From Unio delphinus (taxonomy: Eukaryota > Mollusca > Bivalvia > Unionida > Unionidae): a DNA stretch of 64,000 bases. The notes under the pieces were generated by a model. That model was not told where the DNA came from, searched no databases, and saw only the letters and a list, made by a program, of their open reading frames with translations. The stretch is from NCBI GenBank assembly GCA_029339505.1, contig JAQISU010000022.1, positions 18,804,001 through 18,868,000 on the forward strand. Reading direction: 5' to 3'. A program made the position numbers and the translations under genes. Shown piece by piece: positions 19,115 through 30,395 of the stretch (position 1 is its first letter; every line of letters begins with the position of its first letter).

Positions 19115-19299
19115 AAAACCCCAGGAATTCATTTAGAGAAAATCGATTTTGATCAGATTTTTTATCCTGTGAGGCTAAAAATATGTTGTTTCATCGAATT
19201 TTCGATGTTTTTTTTTATTGATTTTGTATTATTTTTTGGCTAATCCGTCGACATAATTTCATGAAAATCGATTTTCTCTAAATGAATTCCTTGGGTTTT
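19115..19299. repeat. 36-bp inverted repeat upstream of capsid gene
   Basis: Arms 19115-19150 and 19264-19299 are reverse complements with one mismatch, around a T-rich spacer of about 113 bp. The surrounding 18.94-19.39 kb is very AT-rich with no gene. It could form a long hairpin just before the capsid gene. Confidence 0.8.
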
Positions 19300-19395
19300 C
19301 AATTCAAAATTCCTTCAGAATTTTTTTAATTACTTTCAGAATTTTTTTAATTACTTTGTAATTTTTTATTTAGACCAACGGGTATATAATAAAAA

Positions 19396-20815
19396 ATGTT
19401 CAAACAGAACCCTGATGTTGCATTTGACATGGAAGCCCCAGTGCTTAAAGATGAATCTGTACGTGATTATCAATTTTTTGCCTATAACGCAGTACAACCT
19501 GATCTTCGTGGAAGAATTGAACTTCAGGTTCATGATACCAGTAAATACTTTTTACCCGCTGAAGCCTTTATTGAAGTCGAAGGTGAACTTTTACAGCATG
19601 ATGATACACCATATGCAAATAACCCAACTATCCGAGTTGGTTTTGTTAACAATGGCATCATGGCTTTATTTGAAAGTGCTAGATATCTCATTGATGGAAA
19701 AGAAATCGAATCTATTGAGCGTGAAGTTGATGTTGCTACGGGAATAATCGGGTTAGCGAGATATTCTGATGATTATACTAGATCGGCTGGTCCATCTATG
19801 ATGTTCGCGAAGGATATTACTGATAACGCTGAGCACGTCCAGTATTCTAGAGTAAAAGCTTTACTAGCTTCTTCAGTTAATCCAGCACCAGCCGGATATG
19901 TAAGACCAGCTGGTGATTTTGATGTCATAAATAATATTCCCGGTTACAACCTAGGGTTTGCAACAAGAGTAGCAACGTTGCAAGGAGAGCATCGACGGTT
20001 TTCATGTGCAATTCCGCTCCATCACATATTTGGATTTTGTAGAAACGTCAGAAAAGTTATCTATGGAGTAAAGCATACTATAGCGCTAGTACGAAGAGGT
20101 ACTGATAATTATGCAATCTGGCGCGGTGCTGGCGTTGCCGCTGGTAAAGTCGTTTTATCAAAACTAACACTGTGGATGCCAGTGTTGACTCCATCGTTGT
20201 TAACAGAACCGCGGTTACTATCATTTATGGATCAGGGGGGGGGGGGGGGGGAAGAGATTATTAAGTTGGTTGACAACGTCCACAGATACCATGGATTCTG
20301 ATATTAATGGTACATTTACATGGCACTTAGCAGCACGACAGGGTATTTCAGCTCCACGGCATATTTTTATTGCGCTACAGAATAGAGCGCGATTAAACGA
20401 TCAAGAACGTTCCCACATGATATTTGATCAAATGGGGTGTAGTGAAGTCTCGTTAAAAATAAACGGACAGCAAGAACCATCAGAGGATATACAACTTAAC
20501 TATGAAAACAACCACATTGCACGAGTTTATCATCGGTTGCTGTCGTATATGGGACGCGATCAAAATGTCGATACTGGTCTACAAATATCACAGTTGGATT
20601 TTAAGAATTTATATCCGATTTATTACTTTTCACTGGAACATCTTGACTTGATGAGACAGTCCGTCGTTGATATACACTTCCGAGCTCGTGTAACCCGTCC
20701 TGGTGGTATTGCTAATTTTAGAGCGGTTGCTGTTATTCTTAGTGATAAATCAATGATACTTGAAGGTGTTGGTGGACGAATGAGACTGGTAGATGCACCA
20801 GTGGAAAATATTTGA
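19396..20815 (+). CDS. Major capsid protein (double jelly-roll), frameshifted in a G17 run
   Basis: Two overlapping frames (19396-20301 and about 20270-20815) together span about 473 codons, the usual size for Maverick/adintovirus hexon-type capsid proteins, and align with the relic at 3634-5045. Recognisable blocks include RDYQFFAYNAVQPDLRGRIE, NNGIMALFESARYLIDGKE, IPLHHIFGFCRNVRKVIYG and, in the second frame, QISQLDFKNLYPIYYFSLEHLD. These resemble the nematode F54H12.2-type family, from memory. The break is a run of 17 G at 20235-20251; the relic has GGCGGC-type sequence there and no run. It may be a sequencing error, slippage in the genome or real inactivation. It forms the main capsid shell. 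Confidence 0.85.
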
Positions 20816-20821
20816 TTGAAA

Positions 20822-20865
20822 ATTGCTTTGTAATTTCAGAAATGCTTAAAAATTGCTGTGCAATT
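20822..20865. repeat. Mini-palindromes after capsid gene
   Basis: Includes the perfect stem AAATTGC-TGT-GCAATTT (20849-20865) and an imperfect AAATTGC-TTT-GTAATTT. About 60 bp here has no counterpart in the relic, where the two genes are closer. Confidence 0.8.
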
Positions 20866-20900
20866 TGAATTTCTAATTTAGAATCAATCTATTTTGTATA

Positions 20901-21362
20901 ATGTCGTATAGTAATATCAATGTTACGTTGACACCTGGTCAACTAAAAAAATTACAATCCAAATCAGCTAAGCAATGTGGAACCACAATAACGCTGAAAT
21001 TTAATCAAATGAATGGCGGAGGGAATAAACTATCGCTGACAAAAACTCAGACTAATCATTTTAATAAAGCACTGAAAGAAAAAAAAGGAGTTCAGGTTAC
21101 TCTTTCTACGAGCGCGATTAAAAACATGGAAAAGACTGGTGGTATATTCCCGTTGTTAGGGTTGATTCCAGGGTTGATTGCCGCAGCAGCCCCAGCGGTA
21201 GCGAAGGCAGCAGCGTTAGGAGCCATTGGTACCGCGGCAGGAATGGCGTTGAAGAAGGCAACTGGAAAGGGGTATAAAAAAAAAGGAAAGGGTCTAAGAC
21301 TACCAGGAACCCCGAGTTCATGGTACAGCGGAAAGGGTCTTCGAATTCCAGGAACGATATAG
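20901..21362 (+). CDS. pX-like basic/hydrophobic virion protein
   Basis: 153 aa. N-terminal polar part (VTLTPGQLKKLQS), then MNGG-G, which fits the adenain cleavage pattern (M/I/L)xGG-x and corresponds to MSGG-Q in the relic. A long Ala/Gly/Ile hydrophobic segment follows (about 75-115, with AAAAPAVAKAAALGAIGTAAG), then a basic Gly/Lys tail (KGYKKKGKG) with two LR-x-PGT motifs. The layout is like small core or membrane-active virion proteins (adenovirus pX/pVI class). It sits between capsid and protease genes, as expected for a protease substrate. The precise role is inferred. Confidence 0.65.
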   Translation: MSYSNINVTLTPGQLKKLQSKSAKQCGTTITLKFNQMNGGGNKLSLTKTQTNHFNKALKEKKGVQVTLSTSAIKNMEKTGGIFPLLGLIPGLIAAAAPAVAKAAALGAIGTAAGMALKKATGKGYKKKGKGLRLPGTPSSWYSGKGLRIPGTI

Positions 21363-21366
21363 TTCC

Positions 21367-21381
21367 GAAATCTTCGATTTC
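21367..21381. repeat. Mini-palindrome before protease gene
   Basis: GAAATC-TTC-GATTTC. The relic lacks it: its pX-like and protease genes are separated by fewer bases. Confidence 0.8.
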
Positions 21382-21397
21382 CAAACCGATGGTTCCT

Positions 21398-21829
21398 ATG
21401 TCCAATTTCGATTTAATTGATGCCGCTAAAAAACTAGCGATTAAAAATTTCAGAGGTGTTTTTATGAGAGATCAGTTACCGACACAACCAAATGATGTTG
21501 AAACAGGTATTATAAATCTAGATAACAGCGATGGACCTGGAACTCACTGGGTTTGTTACGCAATTGATCCACGTGGGATTATTTATTTTGACTCATATGG
21601 ATTAGCGCCGCCAAAAGAATTTATGCGTTATATTAAGAAATTTAAAAGATTTCCAATTTTTTATTCTACACTACCAACACAAACGTTGAATGACCCACCA
21701 ATATGCGGTCGAGAAGTATTAAATGTCCTTAATGCTATTTCGAAAGAATCTTTAAAACCACCTCATGTAGTGGTAAATGAGTATACTAGCGGTAGAAACG
21801 CTAGCGTTTCTCGGATTAGAAATCCATAG
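21398..21829 (+). CDS. Adenain-type cysteine protease
   Basis: 143 aa. His50 (GTHW), Asp65 (YFDSYG) and Cys103 (PPICGREVL), with Gln95 upstream of the Cys, give the order and spacing of the adenovirus protease clan (C5). The start was chosen at the second of two nearby ATGs because it is the one kept in the relic (5559). The enzyme matures virion precursors; candidate sites are in the pVI-like and pX-like proteins. The C-terminal codons contain a perfect 18-bp palindrome (21794-21811), absent from the relic, and the stop lies inside another (21820-21834). Confidence 0.88.
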   Translation: MSNFDLIDAAKKLAIKNFRGVFMRDQLPTQPNDVETGIINLDNSDGPGTHWVCYAIDPRGIIYFDSYGLAPPKEFMRYIKKFKRFPIFYSTLPTQTLNDPPICGREVLNVLNAISKESLKPPHVVVNEYTSGRNASVSRIRNP

Positions 21830-21834
21830 GATTT
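21794..21834. repeat. Mini-palindromes at protease gene end
   Basis: Perfect AGAAACGCT/AGCGTTTCT (21794-21811) inside the coding region and AAATCC-ATA-GGATTT (21820-21834) across the stop codon. Confidence 0.85.
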
Positions 21835-21859
21835 AAATGATAAAAAGATTTCTATAATA

Positions 21860-22888
21860 ATGATTGATATTTGGGGACGACCTTTATCATCGCTGAAAAA
21901 ACCTGATAGTGGAGTTGAAACTGTTGATAACAAGGATGTTAAAAAACTAATCGAAGATGAAATAGCTGAAATGTTGAATCTAGCAAATGTTGATCCTGGT
22001 GAAATAGTTGTATTTCAAGATCGTCAGGGTAAGTTGAAAAGTAGTAATATCTCTCTTAATGATATTTTGGTTAAACAACGAGACGCAGCAGAGGATACTA
22101 TCGCGTTATTTTCTGATGGGGGTAAACTCAAACCAGGTGTACTTGTTTCAACGATTACGGATAAATTAGCAACATACGATAACACGGTGAATTCATTAAA
22201 ATCACTCAATGATAAATATGACGATCATATAGTTGCATTTAACTGGTTTCGTGAAACATAAAAAAATACAATTGACCAAATTGACAAACCCATACTAGAA
22301 TTTTTTGGAAATCCACCAGTAACCACACCAAAACTTACTGTAATAAAAGATTCTATGTTAGAACTAGCAACTCTTCAATCTGAATATGAAAAACACACGA
22401 AACTATTTATGACGTTTCGTAAAAACCTCATGGACAAGTTTATTGGGAGCCCATTTGATAAAATTGAAATAACCCTTCCCGATATTAAAAAATCCATCGA
22501 TGAACTTAAAACATTCAACAACGCAATAAAGGATGATGCAACGAGGATGATAAGCGTTGTTGAAAAAGTAAAAATTCCTCATGATAAATCTATCGTCAAC
22601 AACGTAGTACACACGATTCAACACGGATCATTTATGTGGACTTCCAAAAACAACATTTTAAACATAACCGCAGCAGTCAAGGGTATTTATCGATTAACAA
22701 TAGTATCACCGAATCAGTTTGATATATCATCAAGTAGTTCATCTGGAGTCAATAATACGATATCAACGATAATCGACAAGGATACAACTGAACAATTCAC
22801 GATAACGACTACAGATGGAAATCTAGCCAAGGTTTCAGTAACGTGGTACGTAGAATTCGTAGTGGATTTAAGTAAACAATTAAATTAA
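21860..22888 (+). CDS. Unknown right-block protein with one in-frame stop
   Basis: The frame from ATG 21860 is open to a TAA at 22259-22261 (133 codons), then continues in the same frame to 22888, giving about 342 codons with one stop. The first part is charged and probably helical (DVKKLIEDEIAEML); the middle has coiled-coil-like Leu/Lys repeats (LATLQSEYEKHTKLF). The last 110 residues look beta-rich (YRLTIVSPNQFDISSSSSSG, TWYVEFVVDLSKQ). A rod with a globular head (fibre-like) is possible but unproven. The relic lacks the part with the stop. Confidence 0.6.
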
Positions 22889-22911
22889 TTTAAAAATTCT
22901 TTCACGATTCA

Positions 22912-22947
22912 AAATTACAAAGTAATTTGTAATTGAAAATGCTAGCG
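22912..22947. repeat. Mini-palindromes between genes
   Basis: AAATTAC-AAA-GTAATTT, then an imperfect AAAATGCTAGCGCTTTT, in the gap before the 22961 gene. The relic gap has different sequence. Confidence 0.75.
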
Positions 22948-22960
22948 CTTTTAAAATAAA

Positions 22961-23518
22961 ATGACTCCATCATCGAATCAGTATCGCTATGATCAAGTCA
23001 AAGAGTTTCAAACTAAACTCAGTTCTCTCTGTGAAGAGTATCAAATAAAAATAAAAAAATACCAACGAAGAATAACCGCAGTTGATGTCACCGTATACTC
23101 AGTGTCTGGAGTAATCACTGCTGCTGGAATAATACTATCTTCGGTTACTATGATTGCTCCGGTTGTAGTACCAATTATTATTTCTTCGATAGCTACAATT
23201 GCGGGTATATTAACCGGGATCACAAAAAAACTATCATCGTGTAGCCAGAGTAAACTACACAATTATGTAATAAAATTTCACATTGCATCTGCCGGTTACT
23301 CGCAATTATCCTCGTTGATATCATCGTCGTTGGATGACACAACAATATCAGATAGCGAATTCTCAACTATGGCTCAATTGTATAAATCAACAATGCTGAA
23401 ATTAGAGCAGAATAATAATAATAATGTTGTCGCAAGAACTACTTCAACAAATAGTAACAAATACAACACCGGTGAAAACAAGCACGATATCAGTAACCTC
23501 AACACGTCCCGAATTTAG
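22961..23518 (+). CDS. Membrane protein with two hydrophobic segments
   Basis: 185 aa. Charged N-terminal helix (YDQVKEFQTKLSSLCEEYQ-KIKKYQRR), two hydrophobic stretches at about 44-66 (TVYSVSGVITAAGIILSSVT) and 68-88 (APVVVPIIISSIATIAGIL), then a Ser-rich polar part. Could be an internal-membrane or entry-related virion protein; no family recognised. The last 95 bp overlap the penton-like gene in another frame, an arrangement also kept in the relic. Confidence 0.6.
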   Translation: MTPSSNQYRYDQVKEFQTKLSSLCEEYQIKIKKYQRRITAVDVTVYSVSGVITAAGIILSSVTMIAPVVVPIIISSIATIAGILTGITKKLSSCSQSKLHNYVIKFHIASAGYSQLSSLISSSLDDTTISDSEFSTMAQLYKSTMLKLEQNNNNNVVARTTSTNSNKYNTGENKHDISNLNTSRI

Positions 23519-24758
23519 TGTGAATTTTCCAATCCCCGTTCCCGTGAGCGAGATCGCATTAGCAAAACTACGAGTATATCATAGCTGGCCTAATATTAGA
23601 TCGGTAGCATTTGGTGGTCAACAACCAAATAATTCCTTGGTATTCGCGTGGAAAAATCGTGAAGACGGAACCCCAGATTGGAACGTTGTCTCGTTACCAA
23701 CTGGGTCATATCAAATCGAACAGATCAATGCTGAATTTCAACGTAGAATAAAATCTCTCACTGGGAAAGGATCAAAAATCGCTATAACAGTTCACGAACC
23801 AACATTATCATCTGCTATCGAGATAAATACAGAAGGATACGTTGTAGATATTTATCAGAGTTCTATAAGATCAGTGTTAGGATGGCCTGAATTACCACCG
23901 GATAACTCGCGAGAAAATTCGAAGGATTTTCCACCCGAACCTAAAAAATCCGATTATATCACCAACAAAATAAAACCCGTCAATGAAGTCAAAAGTTATC
24001 AAGATTATACCCCCGATAAGTTCATAAATAAAAAAGTTTTTCATTCAATCTACCTCCCTCTCATCAACGGAAATTTCACAGTAATGAATAATGATTTTTC
24101 ACTACTGCTAATATCTCTTAAATCCGGCTCTCTCACTAAAGACGAGTTTATCAGCATCGTAGAAACGGGTAATAAAATCATCTATGATATGAAAATATTT
24201 CACTCGATAATTATTCAAGAAGTATTAAATGAAGAGATATTACATGATAAGTTTGCGGATCTATACAATATTAATAAAACGGAGATTAAAGATTTTAAAA
24301 TCCCTGGATATAACCCGGATAAACTAAAGAAACGACTTGACGATGCTATTGATATTGGGTTCAAAAGAATCCACGATAATTGGAAAAAATTGAAGAATCC
24401 TACAGCAAATATTCTGAAATATAATAATGATCCAGAAGGCGGCGGTAGACATATTGCTCCGAACAATGTGAATATTTCAACGGTGATTGCGCTCAATTTA
24501 GTATGTGACGTTATCGAAGGAAATTATCAAATAAATCTCGAACAATCAAATCAAGCTCAGCAAGGATATATTTTATACTCATTTGCACCAACGGCTCCTC
24601 CAGGATTTCTAATTATTGAAGACCCAACTAATCTAGTCTATATGCGATGTCATAATAATTTGTTAACGAGAATTAATTTCAAACTCACTGACCAATCTAA
24701 TAATCTGATTGATTTACGAGGTGAGGTTTTACAAATTAGTTTGTTTGTGAAATCTTAA
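23424..24758 (+). CDS. Penton-like minor capsid protein
   Basis: 444 aa. The N-terminal block (TSTISVTSTRPEFSVNFP ... LAKLRVYHSWPNIRS ... LPTGSYQIEQINAEFQRRI) and C-terminal block (GYILYSFAPTAPPGFLII, INFKLTDQSNNLIDLRGEVL) are beta-rich and resemble minor capsid proteins that accompany Maverick/adintovirus capsid genes, from memory. A variable helical middle (about 190-320) separates them. I call it penton-like with moderate confidence; a fibre or spike role is possible. An imperfect palindrome (23913-23931) is inserted in frame relative to the relic. The stop codon abuts the right TIR directly. Confidence 0.65.
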   Translation: MLSQELLQQIVTNTTPVKTSTISVTSTRPEFSVNFPIPVPVSEIALAKLRVYHSWPNIRSVAFGGQQPNNSLVFAWKNREDGTPDWNVVSLPTGSYQIEQINAEFQRRIKSLTGKGSKIAITVHEPTLSSAIEINTEGYVVDIYQSSIRSVLGWPELPPDNSRENSKDFPPEPKKSDYITNKIKPVNEVKSYQDYTPDKFINKKVFHSIYLPLINGNFTVMNNDFSLLLISLKSGSLTKDEFISIVETGNKIIYDMKIFHSIIIQEVLNEEILHDKFADLYNINKTEIKDFKIPGYNPDKLKKRLDDAIDIGFKRIHDNWKKLKNPTANILKYNNDPEGGGRHIAPNNVNISTVIALNLVCDVIEGNYQINLEQSNQAQQGYILYSFAPTAPPGFLIIEDPTNLVYMRCHNNLLTRINFKLTDQSNNLIDLRGEVLQISLFVKS

Positions 24759-25041
24759 GGACTTGATCAAATATTTAGTTAGCGCATTAGCAGCCGAGGA
24801 GGTGAACGTCAACTAAATGGCGTCTTTTTTTTTACCCGAAAACTCCACGAATTTTCCAAGCATCGTTAACTCAGAACTGAAAGTTCCAAGCAGCAAAGGG
24901 GATGGTGACAACAAAAATGGCGTCGTTTTTTTTTTTAATTTTATTTTGATGAATGGAGGCTTATATTAAGCATTTTCGAGAAAGCCTCAGTTTGCTAAAT
25001 CGACGCCTGTAAAAGTTGGTCTGTTCACCTCCTCTGCTGCT
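24759..25041 (-). repeat. Right terminal inverted repeat (283 bp)
   Basis: Inverse copy of 8590-8872 with no mismatch noticed by eye. It begins one base after the penton-like stop codon and includes, as non-coding sequence, the last codons of the ATPase gene from the left end. The inner inverted motif is at about 24789-24812 and the outer one at 25015-25041. Confidence 0.95.
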
Positions 25042-25046
25042 TACTT
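25042..25046. repeat. Target site duplication, right copy (TACTT)
   Basis: Matches 8585-8589; marks the right insertion boundary. Confidence 0.8.
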
Positions 25047-25340
25047 TTGCACAGTTCTTTGTTGGTGTTCTATCTATTCACTCACACCAGATCATAACAT
25101 GGCAGGTCATTCCCTAGATAACGTAGCTAAATCCAATTAACTACCCCTCTTACTAAGAGGGGGTGAAGTTACAATATGTATCTAAAAATTGTGTCTTTAT
25201 CAGATAATTACCTAAATGTGGTCTCTATCAGGCAATTGCATAGTTAGTCACTATCAGGCAATTACCTGTGAGTGTTTGATTCAAATTCAAATTGTATAAA
25301 CAGGTTAATGTGTCGTCTAAAGAAAATTTTAAAAAAAACG
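25047..25340. other. Non-coding flank
   Basis: No gene. It has a CCCCTCTTACTAAGAGGGG hairpin (about 25145-25163) and three loose copies of a TATCAGGCAATTACCT-like sequence (25200-25270). Confidence 0.6.
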
Positions 25341-25640
25341 TGACGTAAAACTCTTTTGTGATACCGTCAGGTCCGGGTGATTTATTTGGTTCCATCATAC
25401 TTAAGGATTTCCAAATTTCTGCTTTAGTGATTGGTTCAGTGAGAAAATGGTTATTCTCTGCGTTTAATTGAGGTCGCGCAGTAAAAATTCTTCAAAGAAA
25501 TCTTCTTGAATAGCTTTAGTGGTAAATAGATTTGAATAAAACTCAGTTCGGGGTGATTGCCTCACCAATTTTCTATTATAAAGATCTCTGTCTTATCATG
25601 ATTTATTGTCGAACCAGATGGTTTCCCAAATTTTGTCAAT
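25340..25640 (-). pseudogene. LINE RT fragment (decayed)
   Basis: The reverse strand near 25345-25385 encodes NKSPGPDGI, the conserved block before RT motif A in many LINEs. The rest is broken by stops. It appears to be a separate fragment from the larger relic that follows. Confidence 0.6.
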
Positions 25641-25799
25641 TCATGTTGTAGATGTTAAAGGAATATCCGTCTCTGGTAAAGTTTGTGTAGTCATCTGCAT
25701 GCAACATATTTTTAAATTATTGTTTCAAATATGTTATTTTAATTTCCTGAATATTGTCGTTTTGATTTATGTTTTGGGATTCTAAAGCTATTTTTTAAA

Positions 25800-27749
<1,950 letters not shown>

Positions 27750-27750
<1 letters not shown>

Positions 27751-28980
27751 ATATTGTTTACGTGAAAATGTAATACAATATAAACATTTAATTATTGTTA
27801 ATTACTTACAAATTACTAGTGGGTAATTTTATTGTTGTGTAATCTTCTAGTCTTATCAGCCTTTTTTGTCGTCTCTGTTATGACTGACTGCTCGTCTGAA
27901 TTGTTCTTCATTTGTCTCTTCCCTGTATATTCTTTCTCCTTTGCATTCTTGGACGAGTCCCGTAATCTACGCCTCTAACGGAGTCCTAGGCGTTGTTGCG
28001 GCCCTCTTTCCCTTTTGTGCTGGTATTTGTGTCATTTCTGGTTGATTTGACATCGATTGTTATTCAGTTGAAATAGCCGTTTTAATGTTTCGTCTATTTT
28101 CGAAACCTCCAGAGTGGTGTTGATATTGTCTTGGTTTAGTTCTTGGCTGGATAAGGTCTCTTGTGTCTTTTCTTTCTCTAGGACGTAGAAGTGAGTGGTA
28201 TGCTTCTCTATTATCTTTTTTGTCTTGTCTTTTCTGGATTCTTCTTGCTCTTGTCTTTGCTTTTCTTTCTTCTGTTGAGATTGTCTGCTCAGCAGATTTA
28301 CATTTTCCTTGCGAGATGCTTTCTATCCTGTCATTTTGTGTTGTCACATCCTATTCAGGTTCATTAGTACCAGTAAGTTTTCTGATACACTGTCTGTCTC
28401 CTTTAGCATTTCGTTTTGTTGTACTTCAACATACGACTTGATAGTAGTATTTGGTTTTTATCCGTTGTCGAAGAGGAAATATAAACCTTTTCCGCCCTTT
28501 TTGCAAAAGTCTTATGTCCGCCGTTTTCGCCCTTTGTCGACCTGTTATTCTACAGGTCTTTGCCTTTCTGAACGGCTAAAACTTGCTTTAATACGCTACT
28601 CCCTCTTGCCACAACAACAGCGTCGTGAGTGCACACTGGGCATCACCCCACTCACCCACCGCCCTACATTCGGTATAGTCGAGTCTATGAAGCCTGTCAT
28701 AAATACCCAAGACCCGACGGCAAATTAAATAGTACACATATGCACAGTAAAGCGCGGGGAACGTGGCACCACACCGTTTTCAGTGACAAATTAAAGTGTC
28801 TGCCCACAGATATAAACAGCCATGCATGACATCTTTTTTTATTAATTGGAGGAATAAGCGTACTCTGTCCTGCTTGATGGTACATTAAGGTCTACTAAGG
28901 GTACCGCTCAGTGACTAGCTAAATGTATGAGTTTTATTGTAAATTTTGGCCTTTTTTTTTGGGGGGGGGAAATCGCGAAT
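27750..28980. other. Unassigned repeat-derived DNA
   Basis: No gene I can support. A reverse-strand ORF at 28347-28060 is rich in Arg, Lys and Gln (ERKAKTRARRIQKRQDKKD) and could be part of an ORF1 of the adjacent LINE relic, but no domain is visible. Confidence 0.4.
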
Positions 28981-29015
28981 CGCTGTTTATAATCCAAATT
29001 GTGGAGGGAGTTGTT

Positions 29016-29430
29016 ACGCCGCATGGCGCAGCGGAGGTGGCCTAATGGTCATGGGGTTTTAGACCACCTAATAGTAACTATTTATTTATTTATATATTTT
29101 TTAATTAATTTTTTTTTATAATTTTTAAAAAAAAAATTTTTTTGGGAGGGGGATCATCCTTATTGTTTTTCAATTAGTTTATTTTGCGGCCTTCTGGATC
29201 AGAGCCTGATGGTCCTGGGTTAAGACCACCATATATGTTCTAATTTTTGGGTGGGTCCTAATATATTGTATTCTTAAGTGTTAAGTTGCCGCCTTGTGCG
29301 GCCGGGCCTAATGATCCTTGGGGTTTGGATCACCTTATAAGAGTTATTTAGGGTTTTAACTATTGTGTCTTAATTCTTTATAATTTTTGTCGCTTTGTGC
29401 AACGGGGCCTGATGGTGCTGTATTTTGTCC
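29016..29430. repeat. Hairpin-repeat array (LINE 3'-region fragment)
   Basis: Four units of the double-hairpin repeat also found in LINEs A, B and C. The second hairpins are TGGTC/GACCA (29046-29066), TGGTC/GACCA (29210-29228), TGATCC/GGATCA (29312-29332) and a decayed one near 29410. No ORF2 lies next to it, so it appears to be an isolated 3'-region fragment. The flanking 29070-29160 is A/T homopolymer-rich. Confidence 0.75.
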
Positions 29431-29499
29431 ACCTCACAGAGTATGAAGTTTGAGGTCCTAGGTAAAAGTTGTTGCATCTACAGCTAGTCCGCGGTCCCC

Positions 29500-30395
29500 T
29501 TCGTAGTACAGAAGATGTTAGTATCCTGAATGTTTCCCCCCCCCTTTTTTTTTCCTTTTTTTTCATTCTTTTTTAAAATTCAGTGAAGAAAATGATAGTA
29601 TTAGATGAGTTAAAGATCATAATTTTTATACATAATTTGTTAAAATTAAAAATAAGAACATTTTGAAAATTAAAAAAAGTGTTTTTAAATATTTATTTAA
29701 AAATATTTTAAAATTTATTTTGTAGTTGACAGCCATAGTCAAAATTCGTTGGTCTTCTTGTATTTAGGTACTCTCTTTTTTCCCTCTGTCAGTCAGGTAG
29801 TCGATAATGTTGTGTCTTTTCTGAGGATGACGTCGATGCTTGCCCAAGTTTTTTTTTTTTCGGAGGACAAAATTGTCTTATTGCCTTTCCTATTTTGGAA
29901 CAACGATGGTGACGGTGTGCACTTGTTTAAGGTCAAACATTTCGACATTCAGGATCGCACACAAAAATGTTCTGAAGTCCATGGCTTAACATACATTCTT
30001 CTATTTTATTTCTATGAGAAGGTTTGAAAACTAAATTCATCACTTGTCGTTGCTCCTTTTTCATAAATGTTTTTTGCGCAAGGTTTTGTGCAAACTGATC
30101 ATATGATATATGTCAAGCAATCCTTCCCTTTACTGACTTCTCCTTTTTGTTGACCGGCTAAGTCTTTTCAGGGGGAGACTTCGATGTTTGACAAAGCGGT
30201 CTTTTTAGGATAGCAAGACTGTTCTTGTCTTTTTTTTTTCCTATTTCTAATATTAGAACGACGATAGTGACGGTGTGCACATCTTTGAGGGAACAGCGTT
30301 GGGCGTCCAGAAGCACAAAATTACTGATCTCATCCTTTTGTCACCAGCCTTTCTTATACTGGAATGCGTCGCCACTGAGTGTCTTTACGTCGTAT
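29500..30395. repeat. Non-coding; diverged direct repeat
   Basis: 29820-29940 and 30170-30300 share a TTCGATGYTTG ... poly-T ... CCTATTT ... AACGACGATRGTGACGGTGTGCAC pattern in the same orientation, about 360 bp apart. No gene recognised. Confidence 0.5.

Larger units (their letters stand above)
8590..25041. mobile_element. Nearly intact adintovirus/Maverick-like virus element, 16.45 kb
   Basis: Bounded by 283-bp inverted repeats and 5-bp direct repeats. It encodes the hallmark set of this group: DDE integrase, A32/FtsK-type packaging ATPase, adenain-type protease, double-jelly-roll capsid protein and a penton-like protein. It also has PLA2, zinc-finger and HNH genes. The usual stand-alone protein-primed polymerase B is replaced by a polymerase-helicase-HNH fusion. 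Gene order: a mixed-strand left half, a non-coding hub at 15.45-16.44 kb, then plus-strand virion genes. TIR copies of equal length without visible mismatch indicate recent insertion or conversion. Visible damage is one homopolymer frameshift and one stop. Confidence 0.93.

Noticed and set aside
29040..29070. tRNA-like pieces (GG-CCTAATGGTC ... GACCACC)
   Set aside because: No full cloverleaf, no T-loop GTTCRA or acceptor pairing; the pattern recurs as the double-hairpin repeat of the LINE 3' regions.
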